Shown here: one piece after another, positions 24,653 to 34,506 of the stretch | Position numbering within the stretch: the stretch's first letter is position 1 | How the letters are laid out: every line of letters starts with the position of its first letter | NCBI RefSeq assembly: GCF_022009635.1 | Contig: NZ_CP091716.1 | Span: forward strand, 3,611,001 to 3,675,000 | Direction: 5' to 3' | Length of the DNA: 64,000 nt | Origin: Variovorax paradoxus | GTDB lineage: Bacteria > Pseudomonadota > Gammaproteobacteria > Burkholderiales > Burkholderiaceae_C | Notes under the pieces: generated by a model | The model's database searches: none | Seen by the model: only the letters and a program-made list of their open reading frames with translations | What the model was told of the DNA's origin: nothing | Translations under genes and position numbers: made by a program

Positions 24653-24982
24653 ATGAGAAAAACCTTTCAGCTTCAGGTCGAGGGCAAGCACCCCGACCGT
24701 CTCCTCGAAGCCATCAAGCACGAGATCCGCAAGTACATCAAGCGCGAGCGGCGGCGCGTATTGCCGGAAGGCGCGGACTTCTGGGACTTCGACTGCAAGT
24801 TCGGCGCGGCCGAGGAATCGGCCGAAGTCGTCCATCTTTCGGCCATTACCGGCCTGATCGACGGCGTGGTCAAGGACGGCGGCAAGCAGTTCTATGTCGA
24901 GGTCGTCGCCAAACCCGGCAAGCGCAAGCCGCGCCCCGCGGGTGAAACCGCCCCGGACGCTTCCGAAACCGAAGAAGACTGA
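24653..24982 (+). CDS. DUF6172-type small protein
   Basis: A 109-aa protein that begins MRKTFQLQVEGKHPDRLLEA and has IRKYIKRERRR and WDFDCKFG, with a charged acidic tail (SETEED). This pattern matches a family of proteobacterial proteins of unknown function (DUF6172, from memory). It has no signal or membrane segment. It ends 10 bases before the convergent dehydrogenase gene. The family name should be checked with a domain search; the gene itself is well supported by composition. Confidence 0.75.
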   Translation: MRKTFQLQVEGKHPDRLLEAIKHEIRKYIKRERRRVLPEGADFWDFDCKFGAAEESAEVVHLSAITGLIDGVVKDGGKQFYVEVVAKPGKRKPRPAGETAPDASETEED

Positions 24983-24992
24983 GCCGGCCTCT

Positions 24993-26063
24993 TCAGGCCA
25001 GCGCCTGCGCCAGCCGCAGGCCGTGACGCTGCTCCGCATCCTGCAGCGCACGTGCGATCGACGGGTGCAGCCGCACCCCGTTCTTCGATTGCGCATCCCG
25101 ACGCTTCAAACCGCCTTCGCCCGGCAGCCGCACAGGCTTTGCCGGGTCGATGGGCGTGTTGGCGCGGCATTGCGCGGCCACATGGTCCATCTGGCGCAGG
25201 AAGGCGTCCTTGCCGCCGAAGGCGTTGAGGTCGTGCAGCGTGATGTGCACCGTGGCGCCCCAGCCTTCGGGCGCATCGGCCCGGCCGTGACCCGCCAGGC
25301 CGGCGGTCAGCGTCTCGACCAGCAGCGCCATGCCGTAGCCCTTGTGGCCGTGGCTCAGGCCGCCCACGGGCAGCAGCGTGCCGGGCGGCTGGTCGAACAG
25401 CACCTGCGGGTCGTTCGACGGCTTGCCGGCGGCGTCGATCAGCCATTCCTCGGCGAAGGTCTCGCCGGCCGCGCGCTTGCGGTTGCTCATGCCGTTGGTG
25501 GTGATGGAGGCCGAGATGTCGACCATCACACCGCCCTGCGACAGCGGAAAGCCCATGGCCAGCGGATTGGGCGTGAACACGGCCTGCGTGCCGCCGAAGG
25601 GCGCGACGCTGGCGGTGTTGGGGTCGGAGCAGGCCAGCAGCATGAGCATGTCTTCCCGCAGCGCGCGCAGCATGTAGACGGCGAGGCAGGCGATGTGGTG
25701 GCTGCGGCGGATGACGAGCGAGGCGGTGCCGAGTTCGCGCGCGCGGGGCACCAGCAGGTCCATGCCCTGGTCCATGAGCCAGGGGCCGGGCAGGCGCTTG
25801 CCGTCCCACAGCACGGCGGCCGGGCGGTCCGACAGCACTTCGGGAGCGCCGTCGCGTGTCATGCCGCCGGACTCCAGCTCCTTCACATACCCGGCCAGCA
25901 GCGCGAGGCCGTGGGTGTCGTGGCCGAGCAGGTCGCCTTCGACCAGGGTGCGGGCGACGCTGCCGGCTTTCGATGCTTCGAGTCCGGCTTTCTGGAGGAG
26001 GGCGCTGGCGTAGTCTTCGAGGGCGTCGGCGCGGTAGAGCGGAGCGGTGTCGGTCATGTCCAT
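24993..26063 (-). CDS. Ldh family NAD(P)-dependent oxidoreductase (malate/L-lactate dehydrogenase type)
   Basis: A 356-aa enzyme of the Ldh_2 family, unrelated to classical lactate dehydrogenases. These use NAD(P) to oxidise or reduce 2-oxo/2-hydroxy acids, including malate, sulfolactate, ureidoglycolate and piperidine/pyrroline carboxylates. Visible features are LVEGDLLGHDTHGLALL, the SHHIACLAVYMLRA segment, FTPNPLAMGFP, SITTNGMS and GGLSHGHKGYGMALLVE. I chose the ATG at 26063 rather than the one at 26117 because the intervening residues are Arg/Thr-rich and unlike the family. The substrate is unknown. Confidence 0.87.
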   Translation of the reverse strand: MDMTDTAPLYRADALEDYASALLQKAGLEASKAGSVARTLVEGDLLGHDTHGLALLAGYVKELESGGMTRDGAPEVLSDRPAAVLWDGKRLPGPWLMDQGMDLLVPRARELGTASLVIRRSHHIACLAVYMLRALREDMLMLLACSDPNTASVAPFGGTQAVFTPNPLAMGFPLSQGGVMVDISASITTNGMSNRKRAAGETFAEEWLIDAAGKPSNDPQVLFDQPPGTLLPVGGLSHGHKGYGMALLVETLTAGLAGHGRADAPEGWGATVHITLHDLNAFGGKDAFLRQMDHVAAQCRANTPIDPAKPVRLPGEGGLKRRDAQSKNGVRLHPSIARALQDAEQRHGLRLAQALA

Positions 26064-26135
26064 GGTCCGTTGTCTCGTCGTGTTGTTCGATGTTCGTTCA
26101 GGGCGTGATCGCCCCAAGAATCGCGCCCCAACCAG

Positions 26136-26849
26136 TCATCGCAGTATTTCGAGAACGCGGTCCAGGCCGCCTTCGTTGATGGCAACCATGGCCTGCTCGC
26201 GCACCTTCGGCTTGGCGTGATAGGCCACGGATAGACCGGCCTCGCCCATCATCGGGAGGTCGTTGGCGCCGTCGCCCACGGCGATGGTCTCTTGCGCAGA
26301 GATGCCCATGAGCGACGCCACCTCGAGCAGCGTGCGGCGCTTCTCGGCGCCGTCGCAGATGTCGCCCCAGCTTTGCGTGACGACCTCTCCGGTGAGCTTG
26401 CCGTCGGCTTCGTCGAGCAGGTTGGAGCGCGCGAAGTCGATACCCAGGCGCTCCTTCACGCGGTTCGCGAAAAAGGTGAAGCCGCCCGACACCAGCAGCA
26501 CCTTGAGGCCCGCCTTCTTGCAGGCCGCAACCAGCTCGCTCGCGCCGGGGTTGAGCTTCAGCCGCTCGTCGTACACCTGCTGCAGCGCCTCGACCGGCAC
26601 GCCCTTCAGCAGGGCCACGCGGCGCCGCAGGCTTTCCTTGAAGTCCTTGATCTCGCCGCGCATCGTGGCTTCGGTGATGGCGGCCACCTCGGCCTTTTTG
26701 CCGACAGCGTCGGCAATTTCGTCGATGCATTCGATGTTGATCAGCGTCGAGTCCATGTCGAACGCGATCAGCTTGAAGTCGGCCAGTTTCAGCGGTGGCT
26801 TCACGCGCTGGATGACCAGGCCGGGGGAGATTTCTTGGGTGGCGCTCAT
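26136..26849 (-). CDS. serB: Phosphoserine phosphatase
   Basis: A 237-aa HAD-family enzyme for the last step of serine synthesis. The nucleophile motif is AFDMDSTLI (D31, D33), then SGGFTFFA (motif II), a lysine region and GDGANDLPMM (motif III/IV). The length is shorter than E. coli SerB because there is no large N-terminal ACT domain, as is common in Burkholderiales. Its ATG overlaps the mfd stop by 4 bp (26846-26849), so the two genes are co-transcribed and probably translationally coupled. Confidence 0.94.
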   Translation of the reverse strand: MSATQEISPGLVIQRVKPPLKLADFKLIAFDMDSTLINIECIDEIADAVGKKAEVAAITEATMRGEIKDFKESLRRRVALLKGVPVEALQQVYDERLKLNPGASELVAACKKAGLKVLLVSGGFTFFANRVKERLGIDFARSNLLDEADGKLTGEVVTQSWGDICDGAEKRRTLLEVASLMGISAQETIAVGDGANDLPMMGEAGLSVAYHAKPKVREQAMVAINEGGLDRVLEILR

Positions 26850-29800
26850 GCGGTGACGTTTTCCTTGACGGTGGGTTGGCCCAGGCTGCGCAGCACGTCG
26901 CGCACCATCTGGGCCCGTTCCTTGGGTTCTTTCAGTTCGCGCTCGATGCGCAGCTTTTCGTTGCCCGCCAGCTTGATGTGCTTGTTCTTCTGGATCAGCT
27001 GGATGATGGCCATGCCATCCACCGGCGGGTCTTTCTTGAAGGTGATATTGATGATGCCGGGCGCGGCATCGACCTTCACCACGCCGTACGGCCGCGCCAG
27101 CACGCGCAGGCGGTGCGTGTCGATGAGCGTCTGCGCCTGCGGCGGCAGCTTGCCGAAGCGGTCGACGATTTCTTCGAGCAGCGTGTCGATCTGGTCGGGC
27201 GTCTTCGCGGTGGCGAGCTTCTTGTAGAACGACAGGCGAAGGTGCACGTCGCCGCAGTAGTCGTCGGGCAGCAGGGCGGGGGCGTGCAGGTTGATTTCGG
27301 TGGTAACAGACAGCGGCGACAGCAGGTCCGGCTCCTGCCCGGCCTTGAGCGCGCGCACGGCCTCGCTGAGCATCTCGTTGTAGAGCTGGAAGCCGATCTC
27401 CGTCATGTTGCCGCTCTGGCTTTCGCCCAGCACTTCGCCGGTGCCGCGGATCTCCAGGTCGTGCATGGCTAGGTAGAAGCCGGAGCCCAGTTCTTCCATC
27501 TGCTGGATGGCGTCGAGCCGCTGCGCCGCCTGCTTGGTCAGGCCCTCGGTGTCGGGCACCATGAGGTAGGCATATGCCTGATGGTGCGAACGGCCGACGC
27601 GGCCACGCAGCTGGTGCAGCTGCGCCAGGCCGAATTTGTCGGCACGGCTCATCACGATGGTGTTGGCGGTCGGCACGTCGATGCCGGTCTCGATGATGGT
27701 CGAGCACAGCAGCAGGTTGTAGCGCTGCGCCACGAAGTCGCGCATCACGCGCTCGAGCTCGCGCTCGGGCATCTGCCCGTGGGCCACGGCGATGCGGGCC
27801 TCGGGGAGGATCTCTTCCAGCTTCTGGCGGCGGTTCTCGATGGTCTCGACCTCGTTGTGCAGGAAGTAGACCTGCCCGCCGCGTTTCAGCTCGCGCAGCA
27901 CGGCTTCGCGGATCACGCCGGTGCCTTCGTTGCGCACGAAAGTCTTGATGGCCAGGCGCCGCTGCGGCGCGGTGGCGATCACGCTCAGGTCGCGCAGGCC
28001 TTCGAGCGCCATGCCCAGCGTGCGCGGAATCGGCGTGGCGGTGAGCGTGAGCACGTCGACCTCGGCGCGCATGGCCTTCATCGCCTCCTTGTGGCGCACG
28101 CCGAAGCGATGCTCCTCGTCGATGATGAGCAGGCCAAGGTTCTTGAACTTGACCGACTGCGAAAGCAGCTTGTGGGTGCCGACCACGATGTCGACCTGGC
28201 CCTCGGCCAGCCCCTTGGCGGCGGCGGTGATTTCCTTGGCCGAGCGGAAGCGGCTCATTTCGGCCACCTTCACCGGCCACTTGGCGAAGCGGTCGACCAG
28301 CGTCTGGTAGTGCTGCTCGGCCAGCAGCGTGGTCGGCGCGAGGAAGGCCACCTGCTTGCCGCCGGTCACGGCGATGAAGGCGGCGCGCAACGCAACCTCG
28401 GTCTTGCCGAAGCCCACGTCGCCGCACACGAGGCGGTCCATGGGCTGGGGCGAGATCATGTCCTGCACCACGGCGTGGATCGCGGCCTTCTGGTCGGCGG
28501 TTTCCTGGAAGCCGAAGTCGTTGGCGAATACCTCGTAGTCGGCCGGCGAGTAGCGGAAGGCATGGCCTTCGCGCGCGGCGCGGCGGGCGTAGATGTTGAG
28601 CAGCTCGGCGGCCGAGTCGCGCACCTGTTCGGCAGCCTTGCGCTTGGCCTTTTCCCACTGGCCGGAGCCCAGCTTGTGCAGCGGAGCCTCGTCGGCACTG
28701 ACGCCGGTGTAGCGGCTGATCTGGTGCAGCTGCGAAACGGGCACGTAGAGCGTGGCCTTGTCGGCGTACTCCAGGTGCAGCATTTCCTGCAGCAGCGGCT
28801 TGCCTTCGGCGTCGGTGCCCTGGCCCAGGTCCATGTGGATCAGGCCCCGGTAGCGGCCGATGCCGTGCGCCGTGTGCACCACCGGGTCGCCGACATTCAG
28901 CTCCGACAGGTCCTTGATGAGTGCTTCGACGTCGCTGACCTGCTCCTGCTTCTTGTTGCGCCGGCGCGTGGTGGGCGCGGTGGCGAACAGCTCGGTTTCG
29001 GTGACGAGGTCGATGCCTTGCTCGCGCCAGGCGAAGCCCGAGGCCAGCGCGGCGGTGGCGATGCCGACCTTTTCGTCGGCCGAGGCTTCGAACTCGGCCA
29101 GCGAGTCGAAGGCCGGCGGATTCACGCCGCTGGCGCGCAGGAAGTCGAGCAGGCTCTCGCGGCGGCCGTCGCTTTCGGCGATCAGCAGCACGCGGTGCGG
29201 CGTCTTCGCGATGTGCGCCTTGAGGCCGACCAGCGGGTCTTCGGCGCCGCGCACCACGGCGAAAGGCGGCAGCCTGTCGAACTCGGCGTAGGGTGCCTCG
29301 GTGGGGACGTCGCCGCGAATGGCAAGTTGTGCGTGCGGCTTGGCGCGCTGGTAGAACTGCTCGGCGTTCAGGAACAGCGCCTCGGGCGGCAGCGCGGGGC
29401 GCTCCGGGTCGCCGCGCACGAGGCGGTAGCGTTCGTTGGTGTCCTGCCAGAAATGCTGGAACGCGGGTTCCAGGTCGCCGTGCAACACCACGGTGGCGTC
29501 GGGTCCCAGGTAGTCGAACACCGTGGCCGTCTCGTCGAAGAACAGCGGCAGGTAGTACTCGATGCCGGCCGTTGCCACGCCGTTGCCCATGTCCTTGTAG
29601 ATGCGGCTCTTGGTCGGATCGCCCTCGAGCAGCTCGCGCCAGCGGCCGCGGAAGCGCCCGCGCGCGTCTTCGTCCATCGGGAACTCGCGCCCCGGCAGCA
29701 GACGCACTTCTGGCACGGGGTAGAGGCTGCGCTGGGTGTCGGGGTCGAAGGTGCGGATGGAGTCGATCTCGTCGTCGAACAGGTCGACGCGGAAGGGCAC

Positions 29801-30328
29801 CGGCGAGCCCATGGGGAACAGGTCGATCAGCCCGCCGCGCACCGCGTATTCGCCGGGGCTCACCACCTGCGTCACATGGCTGTAGCCGGCCAGCGTGAGC
29901 TGGGCCTTGAGCTTCGATTCCTCGAGCTTCTGCTTGGCCTTGAAATGGAAGGTGTAGCCGGCCAGGAAGGCCGGTGGCGCGAGCCGGTAGAGCGCGGTGG
30001 TGGCGGGCACCAGCACCACGTCGGCCTCCTTCTGGCTGATGCGCCAGAGGGTGGCCAGGCGCTCGCTGATCAGGTCCTGGTGGGGCGAGAAGCTGTCGTA
30101 GGGCAGCGTCTCCCAGTCGGGGAACAGGGCGCAGCGCAGCTCGGGCGCGAAGAAGGCGATTTCGTCGATCAGGCGCTGGGCGTCGTTGGCATCGGCGGTG
30201 AACATCGCCGTGGCGCGCCCGGCAGCTTTCTCGCGCATGGCCAGCTGCGCCAGCAGCAGTGCATCGGCCGACAACGGGGGACGCGGCAGCGTGAAACGCT
30301 TGCCCGCCGTGAGGTGGGGGAGGTCCAT
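26846..30328 (-). CDS. mfd: Transcription-repair coupling factor Mfd
   Basis: An 1160-aa DNA translocase that removes stalled RNA polymerase and recruits UvrA. The N-terminal UvrB-like part ([18 protein letters not shown]), the RNA-polymerase-binding module ([20 protein letters not shown]) and the SF2/RecG-like motor ([49 protein letters not shown]) are in order. The C-terminal TRCF domain is also present. I chose the ATG at 30328, giving [12 protein letters not shown], over one at 30388 because the family starts close to this point. It is divergent from ispD; the 119-bp gap holds the promoters. Confidence 0.96.
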   Translation of the reverse strand: MDLPHLTAGKRFTLPRPPLSADALLLAQLAMREKAAGRATAMFTADANDAQRLIDEIAFFAPELRCALFPDWETLPYDSFSPHQDLISERLATLWRISQKEADVVLVPATTALYRLAPPAFLAGYTFHFKAKQKLEESKLKAQLTLAGYSHVTQVVSPGEYAVRGGLIDLFPMGSPVPFRVDLFDDEIDSIRTFDPDTQRSLYPVPEVRLLPGREFPMDEDARGRFRGRWRELLEGDPTKSRIYKDMGNGVATAGIEYYLPLFFDETATVFDYLGPDATVVLHGDLEPAFQHFWQDTNERYRLVRGDPERPALPPEALFLNAEQFYQRAKPHAQLAIRGDVPTEAPYAEFDRLPPFAVVRGAEDPLVGLKAHIAKTPHRVLLIAESDGRRESLLDFLRASGVNPPAFDSLAEFEASADEKVGIATAALASGFAWREQGIDLVTETELFATAPTTRRRNKKQEQVSDVEALIKDLSELNVGDPVVHTAHGIGRYRGLIHMDLGQGTDAEGKPLLQEMLHLEYADKATLYVPVSQLHQISRYTGVSADEAPLHKLGSGQWEKAKRKAAEQVRDSAAELLNIYARRAAREGHAFRYSPADYEVFANDFGFQETADQKAAIHAVVQDMISPQPMDRLVCGDVGFGKTEVALRAAFIAVTGGKQVAFLAPTTLLAEQHYQTLVDRFAKWPVKVAEMSRFRSAKEITAAAKGLAEGQVDIVVGTHKLLSQSVKFKNLGLLIIDEEHRFGVRHKEAMKAMRAEVDVLTLTATPIPRTLGMALEGLRDLSVIATAPQRRLAIKTFVRNEGTGVIREAVLRELKRGGQVYFLHNEVETIENRRQKLEEILPEARIAVAHGQMPERELERVMRDFVAQRYNLLLCSTIIETGIDVPTANTIVMSRADKFGLAQLHQLRGRVGRSHHQAYAYLMVPDTEGLTKQAAQRLDAIQQMEELGSGFYLAMHDLEIRGTGEVLGESQSGNMTEIGFQLYNEMLSEAVRALKAGQEPDLLSPLSVTTEINLHAPALLPDDYCGDVHLRLSFYKKLATAKTPDQIDTLLEEIVDRFGKLPPQAQTLIDTHRLRVLARPYGVVKVDAAPGIINITFKKDPPVDGMAIIQLIQKNKHIKLAGNEKLRIERELKEPKERAQMVRDVLRSLGQPTVKENVTA

Positions 30329-30447
30329 GGAACGCTTAGGAAATGCACAACACCCCGCGCCGGCTGGCGAGGGGTGTGCGAAGGGCAATTCTAGAATGGC
30401 GGCCCTTCATCCGCTTGTCGGCCATTGGCCCGCCCGTACAGGACCTC

Positions 30448-31170
30448 ATGTCTTCTTCCCGACTTTTCGTGCTGATCCCCTGCGCCGGTTCCGGCCACCG
30501 CGCGGGCCATGCGCAGTCCACCCAGCCCAAGCAGTACCAGCGACTGGCCGGCCTGCCGATGGTGGCCCACACGCTGGAGGCCTTCCGGGCGCTGTCGGGC
30601 CGCTTCGCGGGGCTGGCGCTGGTGGTGTCGCCGGACGACCGCGACGTGGATGCCGCATTGCCGCGCTTTCCCGCCGAGAACGAATACCTGCTGCGCGTGG
30701 GCGGCCTGACCCGGGCGGCCACGGTGCGCAACGGCCTCGCGGCGCTGCGCCAGAAGGGCGCCGGCGCGCACGACTGGGTGCTGGTGCACGACGCGGCGCG
30801 CTGCCTCGTCAGTTCCAGCCAGATCGAGGCGCTGATCGCCGCCTGCGAGCACGACGCCGTGGGCGGCCTGCTGGCCCACCGGCTGGCGGACACGCTGAAG
30901 GTGTCGACCACCGAAAGCCGCGTGGCCCAGACACTGCCGCGCGCCGACAAGTGGCTCGCACAGACGCCGCAGATGTTCCGCATCGGCATGCTGCTCGACG
31001 CGCTGGAGCGCATCGGCGATGCCGTGACCGACGAGGCCGGCGCCATCGAGGCCATCGGCCTGTCGCCGCTGCTGGTGCCGGGCAGCGCGCAGAACTTCAA
31101 GGTGACCTACCCCGAAGACTTCGCACTGGCCGAGGCCGTGCTGCTCGGCCGCAAGAAGGGCATGGCATGA
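30448..31170 (+). CDS. ispD: 2-C-methyl-D-erythritol 4-phosphate cytidylyltransferase
   Basis: A 240-aa enzyme of the non-mevalonate isoprenoid pathway that makes CDP-ME from MEP and CTP. The nucleotide-binding signature is [16 protein letters not shown] then PKQYQRL; the first part is slightly looser than the common PAAGxGxR. The substrate region [12 protein letters not shown] and [11 protein letters not shown] are typical. AGGA before the ATG at 30448 supports the start. Its stop overlaps the ispF start (ATGA at 31167-31170), a common ispDF arrangement. Confidence 0.95.
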   Translation: MSSSRLFVLIPCAGSGHRAGHAQSTQPKQYQRLAGLPMVAHTLEAFRALSGRFAGLALVVSPDDRDVDAALPRFPAENEYLLRVGGLTRAATVRNGLAALRQKGAGAHDWVLVHDAARCLVSSSQIEALIAACEHDAVGGLLAHRLADTLKVSTTESRVAQTLPRADKWLAQTPQMFRIGMLLDALERIGDAVTDEAGAIEAIGLSPLLVPGSAQNFKVTYPEDFALAEAVLLGRKKGMA

Positions 31171-31655
31171 CGAGCGCTTTCAACATCCGCATCGGCGAGG
31201 GCTGGGACGTTCACCAGCTGGTGGCGGGGCGCAAGCTGATCCTGGGTGGCATCGACGTGCCGCACTCCACCGGCCTGCTGGGCCACTCGGACGCCGACGT
31301 GCTGCTGCACGCCATCACCGACGCGCTGCTGGGCGGCGCCGGGCTGGGCGACATCGGGCGGCACTTTCCGGACACCGATCCGCAGTTCCGCGGCGCCGAT
31401 TCGTCGGTGCTGCTGGCCGAGGCGGCGCGCCGGGTGCGCGCTGCAGGCTGGGAGATCGGCAATGTCGACAGCACAGTGATCGCGCAGGCGCCCAAGCTGG
31501 CGCCGCACATTCCGCTCATGTGCCAGCGCATCGCCGACACGCTGGGCGTGACACTGGAACAGGTGAACGTGAAGGCCAAGACAGCCGAGAAGCTGGGTCC
31601 GGTGGGCGAAGGCCGCGCGATGGAAGCGCGCGCGGCCGTTCTGCTCCACCGCTGA
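31167..31655 (+). CDS. ispF: 2-C-methyl-D-erythritol 2,4-cyclodiphosphate synthase
   Basis: A 162-aa trimeric zinc enzyme that converts CDP-ME 2-phosphate to MEcPP. The metal site DVH is in GEGWDVHQL and its third ligand H in [31 protein letters not shown] and [16 protein letters not shown] are family signatures. The length is normal. It is translationally coupled to ispD. The gene for Dxr, earlier in the same pathway, is at 55366; ispE and ispGH are not in the window. Confidence 0.96.
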   Translation: MTSAFNIRIGEGWDVHQLVAGRKLILGGIDVPHSTGLLGHSDADVLLHAITDALLGGAGLGDIGRHFPDTDPQFRGADSSVLLAEAARRVRAAGWEIGNVDSTVIAQAPKLAPHIPLMCQRIADTLGVTLEQVNVKAKTAEKLGPVGEGRAMEARAAVLLHR

Positions 31656-31669
31656 CGCGGCGCCGGTGT

Positions 31670-33151
31670 TCAGGTCGGCTTCTTGCCGCCCTGCGACTCG
31701 CCGGGTTTGCCGGCGCTCGTAGGCATCGCCCGCGGCATCCGTATGTGGGCCGCGAGGCCGCGCCCCGGGGTGCTGGTCAGCGCGAAGGTGCCGCCCATGC
31801 GCTCGATGTTCTTCGCCACGATCGACAAGCCCAGGCCAGCGCCGGCCGCCGAGGTGCGGGCCGTGTCGCCGCGAAAGAAGGGCTTGGTCAGCTGTGAGAG
31901 CAGGGCGGGCTCGACGCCCGCGCCGTGGTCGCGCACCTTGATCAGTACCGCGTCGTTGTTGGCCTGCGCCTGGATCGTCACGTCGGCCACGCCGGTGGAG
32001 GGCGTCTTGCCGTAGCGCCGCGCGTTCTCGACCAGGTTGGAAATCACCCGCGTGAGCTCGACCTCGTCGCCCAGCACCCGCAGATCGGCGGGCACGTCGA
32101 CGGTGATGTTCATCTCCTCGTAGTCCTGCACGGCGTAGGTGCAGGCATCGACCACGTCGCGCAGCAGCACCGGGCGCGGATCGACATGGTCGGGCCGCGC
32201 GTAGTCGAGGAACTTGTCGATGATCGCGTCGAGCTGGGCGATGTCGGCGGCCATGTGATCGCGCGCGTCTTCGTCGGCCACGCTCATCTCTGTTTCTAGC
32301 CGCAGGCGTGCCAGCGGCGTGCGCAGGTCGTGCGAGATGCCGGCCAGCATGATGGCGCGGTCCTGCTCGATCTTGGCGAGCTGGTCGGCCATGCGGTTGA
32401 AGCCGATGTTCACGGCCCGGATCTCGTTGGTGCGGGCGCGTTCGTCGAGCCGGTGGGCTTCGTATTCGCCCTCGCGCACTTGCATGGTCGCGCGCGACAG
32501 TTGCTTGAGCGGCAGGTTGATGAGCCGCGTGATCAGCGCCGCCCCGGCCAGCGACAGCGCCATCGCCGTGCTCAGCCAGACCAGCCAGGTGCGCCCGCCC
32601 ACCCGGCTGAAGCGCGTGGGGTCGAGCAGCAGCCAGTAGGTGTCGCTCTCGATGGTGAAGCCGATCCACAGGCCCGCTTCGTCGTTCACACGGCTGGCCA
32701 CCGTGGTGCCTTCGCCGAGCTGGTCGATCAGCTCCTCGGTCACGCGCAGGTCGAGCGCGCCGCTGGTGTAGGGCTCGAAGCGGTCGTTGGGCTCGCGCGG
32801 CAGGATGCGCACGCCTTCCTGGTCGGCCAGCGTCTTGATGAGCGAGACCCGGGTGATCGCGTCCGAATACACCAGCGCCGCGCGCGTGAGGTTCACGAGC
32901 GAGGCAATCTGGTGCGCGGTCTGAATCGCGCGGGGCTCGTATTCGAGCGAGCGGAAAGTCTGCAACCACGCGACCGTGCAGCCGATCAGCAGCAGCGCGA
33001 GCAGGAAAAAGGTGCGCCAGAAGAGGCTGAAGCCCAGCTTGAGGCCGGGGCGTCGGTCACGCTGCGCGCTCGCCTCGAGCGGGCTCGGCATCGTGACCTG
33101 CGCGCCGTCCTCCTGGACCAGGCCTGGTCTGGCGGGTTGGCCGATGGCCAC
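31670..33151 (-). CDS. EnvZ-like sensor histidine kinase
   Basis: A 493-aa membrane kinase. Two membrane helices (about 41-63 and 190-211) enclose a periplasmic sensor of about 125 residues, followed by HAMP. A dimerisation/phosphoacceptor domain with H274 in GISHDLRTPLARL and a HATPase domain (NLVENARRYG, DHGAGV, GAGLGLSIV) complete it. It probably phosphorylates the OmpR-type regulator encoded 14 bp upstream. In Burkholderiales this pair corresponds to EnvZ/OmpR or RisS/RisA. The start given is a GTG; an ATG at 33091 would shorten it by 20 residues. Confidence 0.9.
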   Translation of the reverse strand: MAIGQPARPGLVQEDGAQVTMPSPLEASAQRDRRPGLKLGFSLFWRTFFLLALLLIGCTVAWLQTFRSLEYEPRAIQTAHQIASLVNLTRAALVYSDAITRVSLIKTLADQEGVRILPREPNDRFEPYTSGALDLRVTEELIDQLGEGTTVASRVNDEAGLWIGFTIESDTYWLLLDPTRFSRVGGRTWLVWLSTAMALSLAGAALITRLINLPLKQLSRATMQVREGEYEAHRLDERARTNEIRAVNIGFNRMADQLAKIEQDRAIMLAGISHDLRTPLARLRLETEMSVADEDARDHMAADIAQLDAIIDKFLDYARPDHVDPRPVLLRDVVDACTYAVQDYEEMNITVDVPADLRVLGDEVELTRVISNLVENARRYGKTPSTGVADVTIQAQANNDAVLIKVRDHGAGVEPALLSQLTKPFFRGDTARTSAAGAGLGLSIVAKNIERMGGTFALTSTPGRGLAAHIRMPRAMPTSAGKPGESQGGKKPT

Positions 33152-33165
33152 CTTTCAACGGGGCG

Positions 33166-33897
33166 TCAGGCCGTGCCGTCCGGCACGAACACGTAGCCCA
33201 CGCCCCAGACGGTCTGGATGTAGCGCGGCGCGGCGGCGTCGGACTCGACCAGCTTGCGCAGGCGCGAGATCTGGACGTCGAGGCTGCGGTCGAAGGGCTC
33301 GAACTCGCGCCCGCGCGCCAGCTGGGCCAGCTTTTCGCGCGACAGCGGTTGACGCGGATGGCGCACCAGCGCCTTCAGCATCGCGAACTCGCCGGTGGTC
33401 AGCGAGAGTTCTTCGCCATCCTTCTTCAGGGTGCGCGAGCCGAGATCGAAGGCGAACGGGCCGAAGGTGACGGTCTCGTTCTCGGTGGAGGGCGCGCCGG
33501 GCGCCTCCAGCGGCGGACGGCGGCGCAGCACGGCGTGCACGCGGGCCAGCAGTTCGCGGGGGTTGAAAGGCTTGCCGAGGTAGTCGTCGGCGCCGACTTC
33601 GAGGCCGACGATGCGGTCCACATCCTCGCCCTTGGCGGTGAGCATGATGATCGGGGTGCGATCGTTGGCGGCGCGCAGCCGGCGGCAGACCGAGAGGCCG
33701 TCTTCGCCGGGCATCATCAGGTCGAGCACGATCAGGTCGACCGTGTCGCGCAACAGGATTCGGTTGAGCGCCTTGCCGTCCTCGGCCACGATCACTTCGA
33801 ATCCTTCCTGCGTCAGGTAGCGGCGCAGCAGGTCGCGGATGCGGGCGTCGTCGTCGACGATCACGATCTTGTCGGTGCGAGCGGGAACTTGAGTCAT
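33166..33897 (-). CDS. ompR: OmpR-type response regulator
   Basis: A 243-aa regulator with a receiver domain (phosphoacceptor D59 in LIVLDLMMPG, acid pocket DDD at 15-17, and K in YLGKPFNP). A C-terminal winged helix (LTTGEFAMLKALVRHP, RSLDVQISRLRKLVE, VWGVGYVF) is of the OmpR subfamily. The pairing with the downstream EnvZ-like kinase and overall similarity suggest OmpR/RisA. Its promoter region carries two OmpR-like half sites, TTTGTAAC and GTTACAAA, so autoregulation is plausible. Confidence 0.9.
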   Translation of the reverse strand: MTQVPARTDKIVIVDDDARIRDLLRRYLTQEGFEVIVAEDGKALNRILLRDTVDLIVLDLMMPGEDGLSVCRRLRAANDRTPIIMLTAKGEDVDRIVGLEVGADDYLGKPFNPRELLARVHAVLRRRPPLEAPGAPSTENETVTFGPFAFDLGSRTLKKDGEELSLTTGEFAMLKALVRHPRQPLSREKLAQLARGREFEPFDRSLDVQISRLRKLVESDAAAPRYIQTVWGVGYVFVPDGTA

Positions 33898-33912
33898 TTC
33901 TACAACGATGAA

Positions 33913-33990
33913 TTTGTAACAGGGCCGATTCTGAAGGCGTTAAGGGCCCGTTGAGCCAGATTTACTTATGGTTTGACACTAAGTTACAAA
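33913..33990. promoter_or_regulatory. Candidate OmpR binding half sites in the ompR upstream region
   Basis: An 8-bp inverted repeat, TTTGTAAC at 33913-33920 and GTTACAAA at 33983-33990, flanks the region upstream of ompR and of the divergent exported-protein gene. Known OmpR sites in enterobacteria contain GTAAC/TGTAAC cores, so the match is suggestive. A TTGACA hexamer lies at 33973-33978 without a convincing -10. The repeats are seen; binding is inferred. Confidence 0.4.
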
Positions 33991-34070
33991 ACTTGCGGAA
34001 GCTCGCGGTCTGGTCACCAGGGGTGCGCGTTGAGGTGGCAAAGTTCCCGTTGCCCTATGACTTTCGCTCA

Positions 34071-34433
34071 ATGAGACACCCATTTTTCGCCCGGTCATTT
34101 CTCGTCGTCTGTGCCTGCGCGCCGCTGTGGGCGCAGGCGGTTCCCGACAACTTCCTGAGGGTCGGCGAGGTGCGCCGCAGCGAGGTCCGCGATGCCGTCG
34201 CCGCCCACCGGGCGGCGCAGCGCGAAGAGGTCCGCCGCGAGGAGGCCGTGGCCGGCCGGCGCCTGACGGCCGCCGAGCTGTACGAGTTGCGCCAGCAGGT
34301 TCGCGGCCAATGGACCCCGCCGGCCACGGGTGCATTGGTGAATTCGGCAGAATCACAGCCGGCCGAGCGGATCGCGCCGGCACCGCCGACCGCGGCCCGC
34401 CCGCTGACGCCACCCAGCAGCCAACGCCGCTGA
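34071..34433 (+). CDS. Small exported protein of unknown function
   Basis: A 120-aa protein with a signal peptide (ARSFLVVCACAPLWAQA) and a mature part of about 95 residues that is highly charged. It has RRSEVRDAVAAHRAAQREEV, ELYELRQQVRGQW and a Pro/Ala-rich tail. The middle is likely helical or coiled-coil. The ATG at 34071 was chosen because the signal peptide starts there; a longer frame opens at 33951 without a plausible start. It is divergent from ompR and may share its control. I do not recognise a family. Confidence 0.65.
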   Translation: MRHPFFARSFLVVCACAPLWAQAVPDNFLRVGEVRRSEVRDAVAAHRAAQREEVRREEAVAGRRLTAAELYELRQQVRGQWTPPATGALVNSAESQPAERIAPAPPTAARPLTPPSSQRR

Positions 34434-34506
34434 GGCGCTTCGGCAGGCCAGCCTTCAGCTTGCTGGCCTCGGCTTGTCTTTCATACCAACTGGGGAGAAC
34501 TACACC

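Noticed and set aside
27581..30394. A long plus-strand open frame opposite mfd
   Set aside because: Mfd is certain on the minus strand and the plus-strand translation has biased, repetitive composition with no domain.
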